NCBI GenBank assembly: GCA_964424375.1
Contig: CAYRIH010000003.1
Location: 1-64,000 of the forward strand
Direction: 5' to 3'
From: CAYRIH01 sp964424375
GTDB taxonomy: Bacteria; Patescibacteriota; Kazan-3B-28; UBA10110
Length of the DNA: 64,000 nt
The translations under genes and the position numbers were made by a program. The notes below the pieces were generated by a model. That model was not told the DNA's origin, ran no database searches, and worked only from the letters and a program-made list of their open reading frames with translations. Of this stretch, positions 50,630 through 57,952 are shown piece by piece. Numbering within the stretch: position 1 is the stretch's first letter; every line of letters starts with the position of its first letter.

Positions 50630-51166
50630 ATGATTGTTTATGACGAGAAACAGTTGCTAGAAATTCTTGAGATGTATGTCCCTTCTGCTATATATTTAAC
50701 TCATGTCGAACTCTACTCGTCTAAAGCAGACGATAGTTCGCCGGATATAATTGCACATTTGCACATTCCGCCCAAGCCGGTATATCTGGTCGAAAATGTA
50801 GATATACGCCACGTTAATAACACGGATGCCGCATTTATAATAAACCAGACAGTTTTTTGTCTTTATAGATGGGCATTAATTAATGGTATGTTGGGAATGC
50901 CCCAAATGTCTGTTGAGATGTTGAGAAGCTTGTATGATAAGATGTTCATCAAACGCGAACTTCGCCTCTATGAGAAATTTACCCCCAGATTTACAGTTGA
51001 GTATGAAAATGGAGAGCCGGTTCGCAAACCCCGAACTGATTTAGTGGTGAGATTATGGCATGTAAAATCCCGCCAAGTTGGAACTGCCATGATGGTCTGG
51101 AATAGATTAGAAATACTTGATTTTCTAATAGCTGAAACTGTCGGCGGAGTGGACTTGAAAAATTAG
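50630..51166 (+). CDS. Hypothetical protein, 178 aa
   Basis: I do not recognise this soluble protein. It has a helical start (about 5-20), strands carrying HVELYSS and IIAHLHIPP, a helix about 80-100, and a C-terminal strand/helix region ending in a helix with RLEILDFLIAETVGG. The alternating pattern and the long helix could fit a hot-dog-type fold, but I would not assign it. A GGGAGG ribosome site is 13 bases upstream of the ATG, a rather long spacing. A terminator closes it at 51191. It forms a single-gene unit with less AT than its surroundings. Confidence 0.7.
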   Translation: MIVYDEKQLLEILEMYVPSAIYLTHVELYSSKADDSSPDIIAHLHIPPKPVYLVENVDIRHVNNTDAAFIINQTVFCLYRWALINGMLGMPQMSVEMLRSLYDKMFIKRELRLYEKFTPRFTVEYENGEPVRKPRTDLVVRLWHVKSRQVGTAMMVWNRLEILDFLIAETVGGVDLKN

Positions 51167-51190
51167 TTATATTCTCAATCACGCACCTAT

Positions 51191-51214
51191 AAGCCCCTAT
51201 TATGGGGCTTTTTG
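51191..51214 (+). terminator. Rho-independent terminator
   Basis: AAGCCCC (51191-51197) and GGGGCTT (51204-51210) form a perfect stem with a T-run to 51213. It closes the hypothetical gene at 50630. Confidence 0.9.
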
Positions 51215-51230
51215 TATTAATTAGTTATTT

Positions 51231-51437
51231 ATTCGACTTGTGGAATAAGCTGTTAACGAATAACTAAAACTGCTATCACGTGTCCATGTCTGAGTTATGC
51301 TTTGCATAACGAGTTTGGACTAATAAGTGGTAAAGCAGTTTTAGTATATGAGTCAGCTTATGTAACCAGGAGTATGGTTTGGGCCACCGTTTGCCTAAAC
51401 AAATGGTGGCGAAAAGATTCCTTATCTGGAGCTGACT
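51231..51437. ncRNA. Structured non-coding region, unknown family
   Basis: The 340-base gap between the gene at 50630 and the one at 51507 contains a series of strong inverted repeats. Domain 1 (51263-51345) closes with 12 perfect pairs (ACTAAAACTGCT with AGCAGTTTTAGT), then ATCAC/GTGGT, GTCC/GGAC, and a perfect GTTATGC-TTT-GCATAAC tip. Domain 2 (51351-51437) closes with AGTCAGCT/AGCTGACT and holds an 11-bp hairpin (51383-51393 with 51400-51410). A weaker hairpin precedes it (about 51231-51266). It does not match tmRNA, RNase P RNA or SRP RNA by eye. The strand is undecided. Confidence 0.5.
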
Positions 51438-51445
51438 TTATATTC

Positions 51446-51474
51446 TTGACAGTTTTCATTATTTGTGATATAAT
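51446..51474 (+). promoter_or_regulatory. Perfect sigma-70 promoter
   Basis: TTGACA (51446-51451), a 17-base spacer and TATAAT (51469-51474): a fully consensus promoter, directly after the structured region and 32 bases before the TTG start at 51507. Confidence 0.9.
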
Positions 51475-51506
51475 TAAACAATAACCAAAAAAATTAATTT
51501 AATAAA

Positions 51507-51887
51507 TTGGCTAAAATAAAAATAAAAACAGATATGTTTAGTAAACTAAAAAAGGTATTGCTTCATTCCGGATATCAAGTTATCTTGACTAGGAATATTA
51601 GCAAACATGAACCTAAAGCTATAGCCTGCGGCGTCAAAGGCTATATTTTACCTGATAACTTAAAGATCTTTATTAATAAGAGTTTTGGGGTTAATGATAG
51701 AGTAATTACTCTTATTCATGAACTTTTACATGAGATTCATCCTAGTAAGTCGGAGTATCAAATAGATAAGTTATCTAATAAGATATTTAATGATCTAAAT
51801 GTATCACAGCTTGGATTTTTACAGTTTTTTGTTATGACCCCTATAGAAATACACTCCATGCTTAAATCTAATCAATTAGCTTATTAG
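51507..51887 (+). CDS. Small HExxH metal-site protein, 126 aa
   Basis: The protein has HELLHEIHP (about 72-80), a zinc-metallopeptidase HExxH motif with a further histidine and glutamate nearby, as in the ImmA/IrrE-like and SprT-like minimal families. It lacks a helix-turn-helix or a membrane anchor. The TTG start has no Shine-Dalgarno; an ATG at 51534 would shorten it by nine residues. It has an unusually strong promoter and a strong terminator. Its role is unknown; it may be a soluble protease or a degenerate relative. Confidence 0.7.
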   Translation: MAKIKIKTDMFSKLKKVLLHSGYQVILTRNISKHEPKAIACGVKGYILPDNLKIFINKSFGVNDRVITLIHELLHEIHPSKSEYQIDKLSNKIFNDLNVSQLGFLQFFVMTPIEIHSMLKSNQLAY

Positions 51888-51912
51888 AAATTAAAATTTA
51901 ATTATTTATCTG

Positions 51913-51940
51913 ACTCTGCCGCTTAAGCAGAGTTTTTTTT
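51913..51940 (+). terminator. Rho-independent terminator
   Basis: ACTCTGC (51913-51919) pairs with GCAGAGT (51927-51933), followed by eight Ts. It separates the HExxH gene from the tRNA cluster. Confidence 0.9.
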
Positions 51941-51983
51941 ATCTCTTTGAGGTATATTAAAAAGTGTAATGTTAACATATTAT

Positions 51984-52059
51984 GTCCTCGTAGCTCAGTG
52001 GATAGAGCAACAGTTTTCTAAACTGTAGGTCGTAGGTTCGAATCCTACCGGGGACGCCA
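51984..52059 (+). tRNA. tRNA-Arg (TCT)
   Basis: Acceptor stem GTCCTCG/CGGGGAC with one G-U pair, anticodon stem ACAGT/ACTGT around TTTCTAA (anticodon TCT), T-arm GTAGGTTCGAATCCTAC. CCA is encoded. It is the first of five tRNAs spread over 830 bases. Confidence 0.97.
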
Positions 52060-52060
52060 T

Positions 52061-52136
52061 GGTGGGCGTAGCTCAATGGTAGAGCACCTGGTTGTGGTCC
52101 AGGCGGTTGTGGGTTCGAATCCCATCGCTCACCCCA
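52061..52136 (+). tRNA. tRNA-His (GTG)
   Basis: The anticodon stem CCTGG/CCAGG encloses TTGTGGT (anticodon GTG). The extra 5' G at 52061 pairs with the C before CCA, the histidine-tRNA identity element. CCA is encoded. It lies one base after tRNA-Arg(TCT). Confidence 0.97.
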
Positions 52137-52181
52137 CCAGAATAGAAATAGGTTTTATTATAGTTGATAAATAATGTGTTT

Positions 52182-52523
52182 ATGACAAGCCGAGTATTAT
52201 TAATTAGAAAAGAAGATAAAGATATTTTTGATTTAATTAAAAAAGGAATTAAAAATATTGAGACAAGGGCAGCTATTGATAAATATAAAAAAATCGAAGC
52301 TGGTGATAATATTATATTTTCTTGTGCTGGACAAAAACTAATTAAAAAAGTTAAATCAGTCGAATTATTTAAAACAATAGATAATCTAGTTGAAAAGTAT
52401 CCTTTAGATAAAATATTTCCTAAAGTAAAATCCTTGAAAGAAGCTAAACAAATATGGATGAGTTTCCCTAAATATCCAGAGAAACTTAAAAAATATGGTT
52501 TAATTGCTTGGGAATTAGAATAA
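52182..52523 (+). CDS. ASCH domain protein
   Basis: This 113-residue protein fits the ASCH domain: KKGIKNIETRAA, EAGDNIIFSCAGQKLIKKVKSVELF and the C-terminal YGLIAWELE. ASCH proteins have an RNA-binding-like barrel and are linked to translation or RNA modification. The ATG at 52182 is preferred to an upstream TTG at 52164. It is nested between tRNA genes on the same strand, so it may be expressed from the same transcript. Confidence 0.8.
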   Translation: MTSRVLLIRKEDKDIFDLIKKGIKNIETRAAIDKYKKIEAGDNIIFSCAGQKLIKKVKSVELFKTIDNLVEKYPLDKIFPKVKSLKEAKQIWMSFPKYPEKLKKYGLIAWELE

Positions 52524-52555
52524 ACCTAAATATAAACAATCTATGTTAATAAAAT

Positions 52556-52630
52556 GTCTCCGTAGTTTAATGGATAGAACGTAAGCCTCCGGAGCTTAAA
52601 ATGTAGGTTCGATTCCTATCGGGGACACCA
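52556..52630 (+). tRNA. tRNA-Arg (CCG)
   Basis: Acceptor GTCTCCG/CGGGGAC with G-U pairing, anticodon stem TAAGC/GCTTA around CTCCGGA (anticodon CCG), T-arm GTAGGTTCGATTCCTAT. CCA is encoded. Confidence 0.95.
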
Positions 52631-52631
52631 A

Positions 52632-52706
52632 GGGTTCATAGCTCAATGGTAGAGCAGCTGCCTCTTAAGCAGTTGGTTGCAGGTTCGAGTCCTGCTGGAC
52701 CCACCA
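52632..52706 (+). tRNA. tRNA-Lys (CTT)
   Basis: Acceptor GGGTTCA/TGGACCC, anticodon stem GCTGC/GCAGT around CTCTTAA (anticodon CTT), T-arm GCAGGTTCGAGTCCTGC. CCA is encoded. It is one base after tRNA-Arg(CCG). Confidence 0.96.
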
Positions 52707-52739
52707 GAGAACTTTACAATGGTAATATAAGGTATATAT

Positions 52740-52814
52740 GGCCCGTTCGTCTATCGGTTAGGACGCCAGCTTTTCAAGCTGGAAAGAGGAGTTCGATTCT
52801 CCTACGGGCTACCA
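52740..52814 (+). tRNA. tRNA-Glu (TTC)
   Basis: Acceptor GGCCCGT/ACGGGCT, anticodon stem CCAGC/GCTGG around TTTTCAA (anticodon TTC), T-arm GAGGAGTTCGATTCTCC. CCA is encoded, and the repeat AGTCTTCG begins on its last A. Confidence 0.96.
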
Positions 52815-52878
52815 GTCTTCGCTTCCTTAATAAGGAAGCTACGCCTGGTTTTGCCACTATAAATAAAAAGCGAAGACT
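52814..52878 (+). repeat. tRNA-linked palindromic repeat, copy 1
   Basis: It starts on the last base of the tRNA-Glu CCA. The outer stem is perfect: AGTCTTCGCTT (52814-52824) with AAGCGAAGACT (52868-52878). An alternative inner hairpin GCTTCCTT-AAT-AAGGAAGC spans 52821-52839, followed by TACGCCTGGTTTTGCCA-like sequence. A second copy of the AGTCTTCG...ACGCCT...GCCA core follows tRNA-Lys(TTT) at 63433, with a different hairpin sequence but the same pairing. Confidence 0.75.
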
Positions 52879-52880
52879 GA

Positions 52881-52912
52881 GCCCTCCGTAGCTCGCAGAG
52901 CGAAGGATGGGC
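52881..52912. repeat. Hairpin in the tRNA-linked element
   Basis: GCCC-TCC-GTA-GCTC pairs with GAGC-GAA-GGA-T-GGGC around a GCA loop, with an internal loop between. It directly follows the tRNA-linked repeat and is probably part of the same element. Confidence 0.5.
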
Positions 52913-52919
52913 CATTATT

Positions 52920-52961
52920 CAAAATTACAAACAACTCACAGGGCTTCGGATTGTAATTTTG
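52920..52961. repeat. Perfect 11-bp inverted repeat
   Basis: CAAAATTACAA (52920-52930) and TTGTAATTTTG (52951-52961) are exact inverted copies with a 20-base loop. It is the third fold in the non-coding stretch 52815-53046. Confidence 0.55.
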
Positions 52962-53046
52962 GTGTAAACAATAAAAACTATCTGATTCCAGATCAGGTTA
53001 TCTTAGATATGGTAATATTAAAGTGTTATTATTTAAATATAATCTT

Positions 53047-54138
53047 ATGAATAATATAGAAAAAGCAGGAGTAATACTTGCAGGGATTTTAATAGTAGTA
53101 GGTATTGCTTACTATGCATTACCAAACATTAGTGGAAGCTCAGCTTTTGGGCTTAGACCAGGTAGTTCACCACTTCTTGGGTCATCTGATTCTCTTGCTT
53201 GTAATATATATGTAGCAGATTCATCTATGGCAGATGATCTTAATGATGGTTTAACCTTGCAGACTCCAGTTAGAACCATAAGAAGGTCTTTTGATATAGC
53301 TAATACATGCAAAACAGCTAATATTAAATTTTTGGAGGAGAGTTACAACGTGTTATCTAGTGATATATTGATTAATAATCCTCCCGTTAATGAAATTGAG
53401 ATTGGAGGCCTTGTGGAATCCATCAATATAGAGCCTTATCAGAGCAATAATTACACAATTTATACAAGTTTATCTGACAAAACTAATATGATCAGTCTTA
53501 CGGACGTTGATGGCTCAAACCAGTATATTGACATTAATATACACGAATTTATATTTGATGATATTGGTTTTAGGAATAAATTTAAAAGTAATGTCAATAT
53601 AGCTTATAGTAACAATGTTTTTAACGTCAGATATCCTGTGATAGGAGGTGTAGTAATTGAGTTCACAAATCATCCTATTCAAAATACGAATTTAACTGCT
53701 AAAATAAATGACAATATTTTTAATATGGAATATAAAAATAGAGCAGCTATTTTAATGTCTGTTATCTCCGGTTTTGAGCATCAGAATAATCATGTCGAAA
53801 TTTCCAACAATGAATTTGTTTTTAATCAGTCTATATATGAAGCAGATGCGAACAATTCAGAAACCAATGGCATATTAATAGGACATCTCGCCATAGGCTC
53901 TGATGTTAACATTATGAATAATACATTTGTTTTGGAAGATGGATATAGCCCTTATAGTAAATCGAGATCATTAATAGGTATTAGTATGTTAGGGGGTAAT
54001 CAGTCTGCAATTGATATCAGTGGGAATGTATTCTCTCTAGCGGCTGCTATAAGAGTTGGTATTCACTATTTTCCCTTAAATGCTGATGAATCCTATTCCC
54101 AAAATATAACAATAATTAATAACTACGAAGCATATTAA
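53047..54138 (+). CDS. Secreted or anchored right-handed beta-helix protein
   Basis: From ATG 53047 the protein has 363 residues: one hydrophobic segment (about 8-27) that acts as signal or anchor, then CNIYVADSSMADDLNDG and TPVRTIRRSFDIA, the DUF1565-type entry to a parallel beta-helix, followed by repeated asparagine-rich turns (ISNNEFVFN, IMNNTFVLE, ISGNVFSLA). This fold is common in polysaccharide-binding or -cutting surface proteins. No catalytic site is recognised. The frame is open eight codons further upstream to a GTG. Confidence 0.75.
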   Translation: MNNIEKAGVILAGILIVVGIAYYALPNISGSSAFGLRPGSSPLLGSSDSLACNIYVADSSMADDLNDGLTLQTPVRTIRRSFDIANTCKTANIKFLEESYNVLSSDILINNPPVNEIEIGGLVESINIEPYQSNNYTIYTSLSDKTNMISLTDVDGSNQYIDINIHEFIFDDIGFRNKFKSNVNIAYSNNVFNVRYPVIGGVVIEFTNHPIQNTNLTAKINDNIFNMEYKNRAAILMSVISGFEHQNNHVEISNNEFVFNQSIYEADANNSETNGILIGHLAIGSDVNIMNNTFVLEDGYSPYSKSRSLIGISMLGGNQSAIDISGNVFSLAAAIRVGIHYFPLNADESYSQNITIINNYEAY

Positions 54139-54370
54139 TCTTGTCCAGTCAACGAAGCCAAGTCTGAGTGAATTTCCTTCAATCATTTTAGTGAATGAAT
54201 TAATTAATTTTAATTTACGTTTTAGGTAAACTAATAAATTGAATTAATACATCATAAAAAATGTGGTCTGGATGTTGACATATATTTAGGCTGTGATAAG
54301 TTCTTTATTGTATCCCTAAAAACACATAGGGTTTACTAATTTGTTTTATTAATAAGTTTAGGAGATTTGT

Positions 54371-54682
54371 ATGAACGAAGAAATAAACACGCAAGGTCAA
54401 ACTACAGGTAGTGATGACAATGATAAAACCACTACTCCAGATACAGGAGACGCTTCTACTACAGAAGAAACTCCTGTAACTCCTCAGTCCGATGATGATT
54501 CAACAGACACAGACTCTGATAAGGATTCTACTACTCCAGATACAGGAGACGCTTCTACTACAGAAGAAACTCCTGTTACAGAAGAAACTCCTGTAACTCC
54601 TCAGTCTGATGGTAGTTCAACAGACACAGACTCTGATAAGGATGACAAGGATGAGTCTGACGACGATAAAGACGAAATGTAA
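54371..54682 (+). CDS. Acidic repeat protein, 103 aa
   Basis: The protein is made almost only of D, E, T, S, P and G and has two long tandem repeats (DNA 54431-54526 and 54530-54643): TTPDTGDASTTEETPVT, PQSD, STDTDSDKD. The second repeat holds an extra internal 18-base duplication (EETPVT). No signal or membrane segment is seen. AGGAG is seven bases before the ATG and a terminator follows. It is likely disordered; its role is unknown. A protein gene is supported by the in-frame repeat lengths. Confidence 0.7.
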   Translation: MNEEINTQGQTTGSDDNDKTTTPDTGDASTTEETPVTPQSDDDSTDTDSDKDSTTPDTGDASTTEETPVTEETPVTPQSDGSSTDTDSDKDDKDESDDDKDEM

Positions 54683-54697
54683 TTTTCTTGAACTCAT

Positions 54698-54751
54698 AAA
54701 AAACGGCTCTTTATATCTGCTAGTTAGTGGATGATAAATGAGCCGTTTTTT
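54698..54751 (+). terminator. Rho-independent terminator with long loop
   Basis: AAAAAACGGCTC (54698-54709) pairs with GAGCCGTTTTTT (54740-54751) across a 30-base loop. The T-run gives an efficient stop for the acidic repeat gene. The stem resembles the palindrome at 40128. Confidence 0.75.
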
Positions 54752-54810
54752 GGTACTTGTTTTATATTGTTATATTATAAAAAGGCAAATTAATTAATTC
54801 ATTAGGATAT

Positions 54811-55761
54811 ATGTACGATGTAATTATCGTAGGAGGTGGGGCGGCTGGATTGAGTGCGGCTATATATACAACTCGCCGAGCTCTTAATACTCTAGTTTTA
54901 GCTAAAGAAATAGGTGGCCAGACAGCCACTGCATTAAATGTAGAAAACTATCCTGGTGTCCCCCATGTTAATGGACAGTCTTTAATAGAAAACTTTAAGA
55001 CCCAAGCCCAAGAATTTGGGGCTAAATTAGAGTGCGATTCAGTTATAAGAATTGATAAGAATGATAATGGTTTCGTAGTGGTGTGCCAAAGCGAACAAGC
55101 ATATAAAACTCGCTCTATTATATTAGCCTTTGGGAAAACCCCTAGAACTTTAGAGGTCACTGGCGAAAAGGAGTTTATTGGCAAAGGGGTAGTCTATTGT
55201 GCTACTTGTGACGCACCATTATTTGTTAATAAAGATGTGGCAGTAATTGGTGGTGGTAATGCGGCTGCAGATACCGCTCTATTATTGGCCAACATTGCTA
55301 ATAAAGTATATTTAGTTCATCGTCGGGACAAATTTAGAGCAGAAGATATTTTACAGAAGCGCATCCAAAAAGAATCTAAAATAGAACTGGTTTTAAATTC
55401 GGTAATTGAAAAGATTCATGGCACTGATTTTGTAGAAAGTATTATGATTAAGAATATAAATACTCAAGAAACTAGTGAACTTAATGTGCAGGGCGTATTT
55501 ATTGAAATCGGTTATCAAGTAAAAACAGATTTTATTAAGCAGTTAGTAAAACTGAATAGTGTCGGTGAAATTATAATTGACCAGTTTGGGCAAACTTCTG
55601 TGCCAGGAGTTTTTGCGGCTGGTGATGTAACTACAATTCCATTTAAACAAACTGTCATTTCAGCTGGGCAGGGGGCTATTGCTGCTCTATCGGCATATAG
55701 TTATCTTAATGACATGTCGCCTACTGAATTAGCTGGTGAGTATAATATAAAATTGAAATGA
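54811..55761 (+). CDS. trxB: Thioredoxin reductase
   Basis: The flavoenzyme passes electrons from NADPH to thioredoxin. The 316-residue protein has the FAD motif IIVGGGAAGLSAAIYTTRRA (5-24), the redox motif CATC (C130, C133) and the NADPH motif VAVIGGGNAAADTALLL (about 143-159), and closes with GVFAAGDVT. The length is normal. It overlaps gdhA by four bases. A glutaredoxin gene follows in the same operon, forming a small redox set. Confidence 0.96.
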   Translation: MYDVIIVGGGAAGLSAAIYTTRRALNTLVLAKEIGGQTATALNVENYPGVPHVNGQSLIENFKTQAQEFGAKLECDSVIRIDKNDNGFVVVCQSEQAYKTRSIILAFGKTPRTLEVTGEKEFIGKGVVYCATCDAPLFVNKDVAVIGGGNAAADTALLLANIANKVYLVHRRDKFRAEDILQKRIQKESKIELVLNSVIEKIHGTDFVESIMIKNINTQETSELNVQGVFIEIGYQVKTDFIKQLVKLNSVGEIIIDQFGQTSVPGVFAAGDVTTIPFKQTVISAGQGAIAALSAYSYLNDMSPTELAGEYNIKLK

Positions 55762-57023
55762 GTGATTCAGTTTATCAGTTTGCTGTACAGAAAGCCGCTT
55801 CAATTTTAGAATTGTCACTGTTGCAATTAAAAAACTTGCTCGATTTTGAAAATGTGATAGAAACTAATATATCTTTTAAACATGACTCAGGTCAGATTGT
55901 TGAATATCCTTTCATAAGAGTCCAGCACAATTCAGCCAGAGGTCCTTATAAAGGTGGTGTTAGATTTCATTCAGATATTGATTTGACAGAAGTTAAAACT
56001 CTAGCTTCTTTAATGACTTGGAAGTGTGCTGTAGTAGATATTCCTTTTGGTGGTGGCAAAGGTGGTATAAAAGTTAATGTTAAGGATTTGTCTCATACTG
56101 AACTAGAAAGATTATCAAGAGAATATATAAAAATGTTATTTGATTATATGGGGCCGTATAAAGATATTTTAGCGCCTGATATTAATACTAATCCGCAAAC
56201 CATGGCTTGGATGATGGATGAATACAGTCGAATCCAAGGCTATAATGTTCCAGGTTGTGTGACTGGAAAACCAATCAAGTTATTTGGGTCACAGGTTCGA
56301 GATATCGCCACTTCTTTGGGTGGTAAATATGTTCTGGATTATTTTATAAACAGCTACCAACTGTCTTCTAGACCGCTTAGGGTTGCCATCCAGGGCTTTG
56401 GCAATGCCGGCATGGGTTTGACTAACCTTTTATGTCAAGATGATAATTTTAATATCGTAGCTGTGAGTGATTCACAAGGTGGGGTATATAACTCGGCCGG
56501 GTTAGATCATTCAGAAATTATTAAACATAAGCAGACACACAAGACTTTAGTTGGTTTGACGAAGGTTAGTTATATTACTAATATCCAGCTTTTAGAATTG
56601 GATATTGATGTTTTAGTATTAGCGGCCATAGATAATCAGATTACCGAAAAGAATGCTCCAAACATAAAAGCTAAATTAATATTAGAGCTGGCCAATAATC
56701 CTATCAATCAACCGGCCACTATTATTTTAGAAAAGATGAATGTAGTGGTAATCCCAGACATTTTAGCCAATGCGGGGGGCGTAACTGTTAGTTATTTTGA
56801 GTGGGTTCAGAATAATTCTGCCCAGTATTGGTCTAGGCAGAAAATAATAGACAAATTAAAACAAATCATGACAGCAGCTTGTCAGAATATATCTTATGAG
56901 GCATCTAAACGGCAGGTCGATTTGCGTTTGGCGGCTTATGTCATAGCATTAAGTAGAGTTGTTCAGAGTATAAAATTAAAAAATAATTTACAATTAACAC
57001 ATAAATCATATGGTGCAAATTAA
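55758..57023 (+). CDS. gdhA: Glutamate dehydrogenase
   Basis: The enzyme interconverts glutamate and 2-oxoglutarate plus ammonia. The 421-residue protein is of the Glu/Leu/Phe/Val type with GPYKGGVRFH, the catalytic lysine in PFGGGKGGI (about 94-102) and the Rossmann motif IQGFGNAGMGL near residue 215. Cofactor choice (NAD or NADP) cannot be judged by eye. It is coupled to trxB and overlaps the glutaredoxin gene by 14 bases. Confidence 0.95.
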   Translation: MSDSVYQFAVQKAASILELSLLQLKNLLDFENVIETNISFKHDSGQIVEYPFIRVQHNSARGPYKGGVRFHSDIDLTEVKTLASLMTWKCAVVDIPFGGGKGGIKVNVKDLSHTELERLSREYIKMLFDYMGPYKDILAPDINTNPQTMAWMMDEYSRIQGYNVPGCVTGKPIKLFGSQVRDIATSLGGKYVLDYFINSYQLSSRPLRVAIQGFGNAGMGLTNLLCQDDNFNIVAVSDSQGGVYNSAGLDHSEIIKHKQTHKTLVGLTKVSYITNIQLLELDIDVLVLAAIDNQITEKNAPNIKAKLILELANNPINQPATIILEKMNVVVIPDILANAGGVTVSYFEWVQNNSAQYWSRQKIIDKLKQIMTAACQNISYEASKRQVDLRLAAYVIALSRVVQSIKLKNNLQLTHKSYGAN

Positions 57024-57273
57024 AAAATATGTAGTTTATTCTACTCCAGCTTGTGTATATTGTGGGGTACTTAAGGAATGGCTGACCAAAAACAGTATTA
57101 ATTACGAAGAAATTGATGTAGCTTCTAATCCAGCTAGAGGGCAGGAGATGATTCAAAAAACTGGACAAATGGGTGTGCCGGTTAGTATTATTACGCTTAT
57201 GGATAATTCAGAGGAAGTGGTTTTAGGTTTTAATCAGAACCGTCTTAAAGAACTTTTAGGTATTAATTCTTAA
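57010..57273 (+). CDS. Glutaredoxin-like protein
   Basis: An 87-residue thioredoxin-fold protein with the redox motif CVYC (C15, C18) after YSTPA, a cis-proline motif in GQMGVPVS near 57 and a final helix LKELLGI. This pattern fits the NrdH/YruB group that is reduced by thioredoxin reductase, consistent with trxB in the same operon. It overlaps gdhA and, at its 3' end, the convergent recX by 18 bases. Confidence 0.93.
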   Translation: MVQIKKYVVYSTPACVYCGVLKEWLTKNSINYEEIDVASNPARGQEMIQKTGQMGVPVSIITLMDNSEEVVLGFNQNRLKELLGINS

Positions 57274-57876
57274 TCTCTTTTCAGCTTCAAGTATAGTTTT
57301 ATAAGAAAATCCTCGGCGAATCAAATAGGCTTTTATTTTCTCGGGGATTTTTTGTTGTTCGAGTTGTCCAAGCCTTTTTTTAACTAAAGCCACAGCTGTT
57401 TTTATTTCATCATTATCGGATAAGATTGATTGAATAGCTTGCATAATCATATCTTGTGGTATGCCTTTTTGTCTTAATTCTGATACTAAGTGTCGTTGGC
57501 TTCTAAGGCGGGTTGTAGACCTTTCTTTAATCCAACTGGCAGTGAATCGCTCATCATTAAGTAACTCTTGTTGAATTAATTTATCTATAGTTTTATTAAT
57601 TAATTCTAGGTTAAATTTTTTGAACATTTTTTGTTTTATCTCCAAAGTGCTTTGAGGTCTATAACTCAATAGTTTAAGAGCCATGTTATAAGCTTTATTG
57701 GTTTGTCCTTGATGCTTGAGTTTATCAATAGTTTGAATTGAGATTTCGTCATTAATCTTAAATCCATATCTAATCCAAGTAATATCATCAATTCCAGTTA
57801 AGAATTTATCATCTATAAATACATTAAATATCTTGGGATTATTTTTTTGCCTACTAATTTTAGTTATCTTTGGCAT
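57256..57876 (-). CDS. recX: Regulatory protein RecX
   Basis: RecX limits RecA filaments. The 206-residue protein has three-helix repeats: YNMALKLLSYRPQSTLEIKQ, then LLNDERFTASWIKERS and LRQKGIPQDMI, typical for RecX. An N-terminal strand-rich region (about 1-50) is the extension seen in Gram-positive forms. It lies far from recA (29 kb away), convergent with the glutaredoxin gene and divergent from metG. Confidence 0.92.
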   Translation of the reverse strand: MPKITKISRQKNNPKIFNVFIDDKFLTGIDDITWIRYGFKINDEISIQTIDKLKHQGQTNKAYNMALKLLSYRPQSTLEIKQKMFKKFNLELINKTIDKLIQQELLNDERFTASWIKERSTTRLRSQRHLVSELRQKGIPQDMIMQAIQSILSDNDEIKTAVALVKKRLGQLEQQKIPEKIKAYLIRRGFSYKTILEAEKRLRINT

Positions 57877-57952
57877 AAACGGATCAAAATTATATAATAA
57901 AGTTGTTTATTTTTGGCTGTCAGAACTATTTTTTGAGCAAATTAATTGTTGA

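Noticed and set aside
51231..51437. tmRNA, RNase P RNA or SRP RNA
   Set aside because: ATTCGAC near the start resembles tmRNA, but there is no T-arm, CCA end or tag peptide. No RNase P core motif or SRP tetraloop is visible.
52646..52891. Open frame of 81 codons on the + strand
   Set aside because: It runs through tRNA-Lys(CTT), tRNA-Glu(TTC) and the tRNA-linked repeat; the translated sequence is a by-product of tRNA genes.
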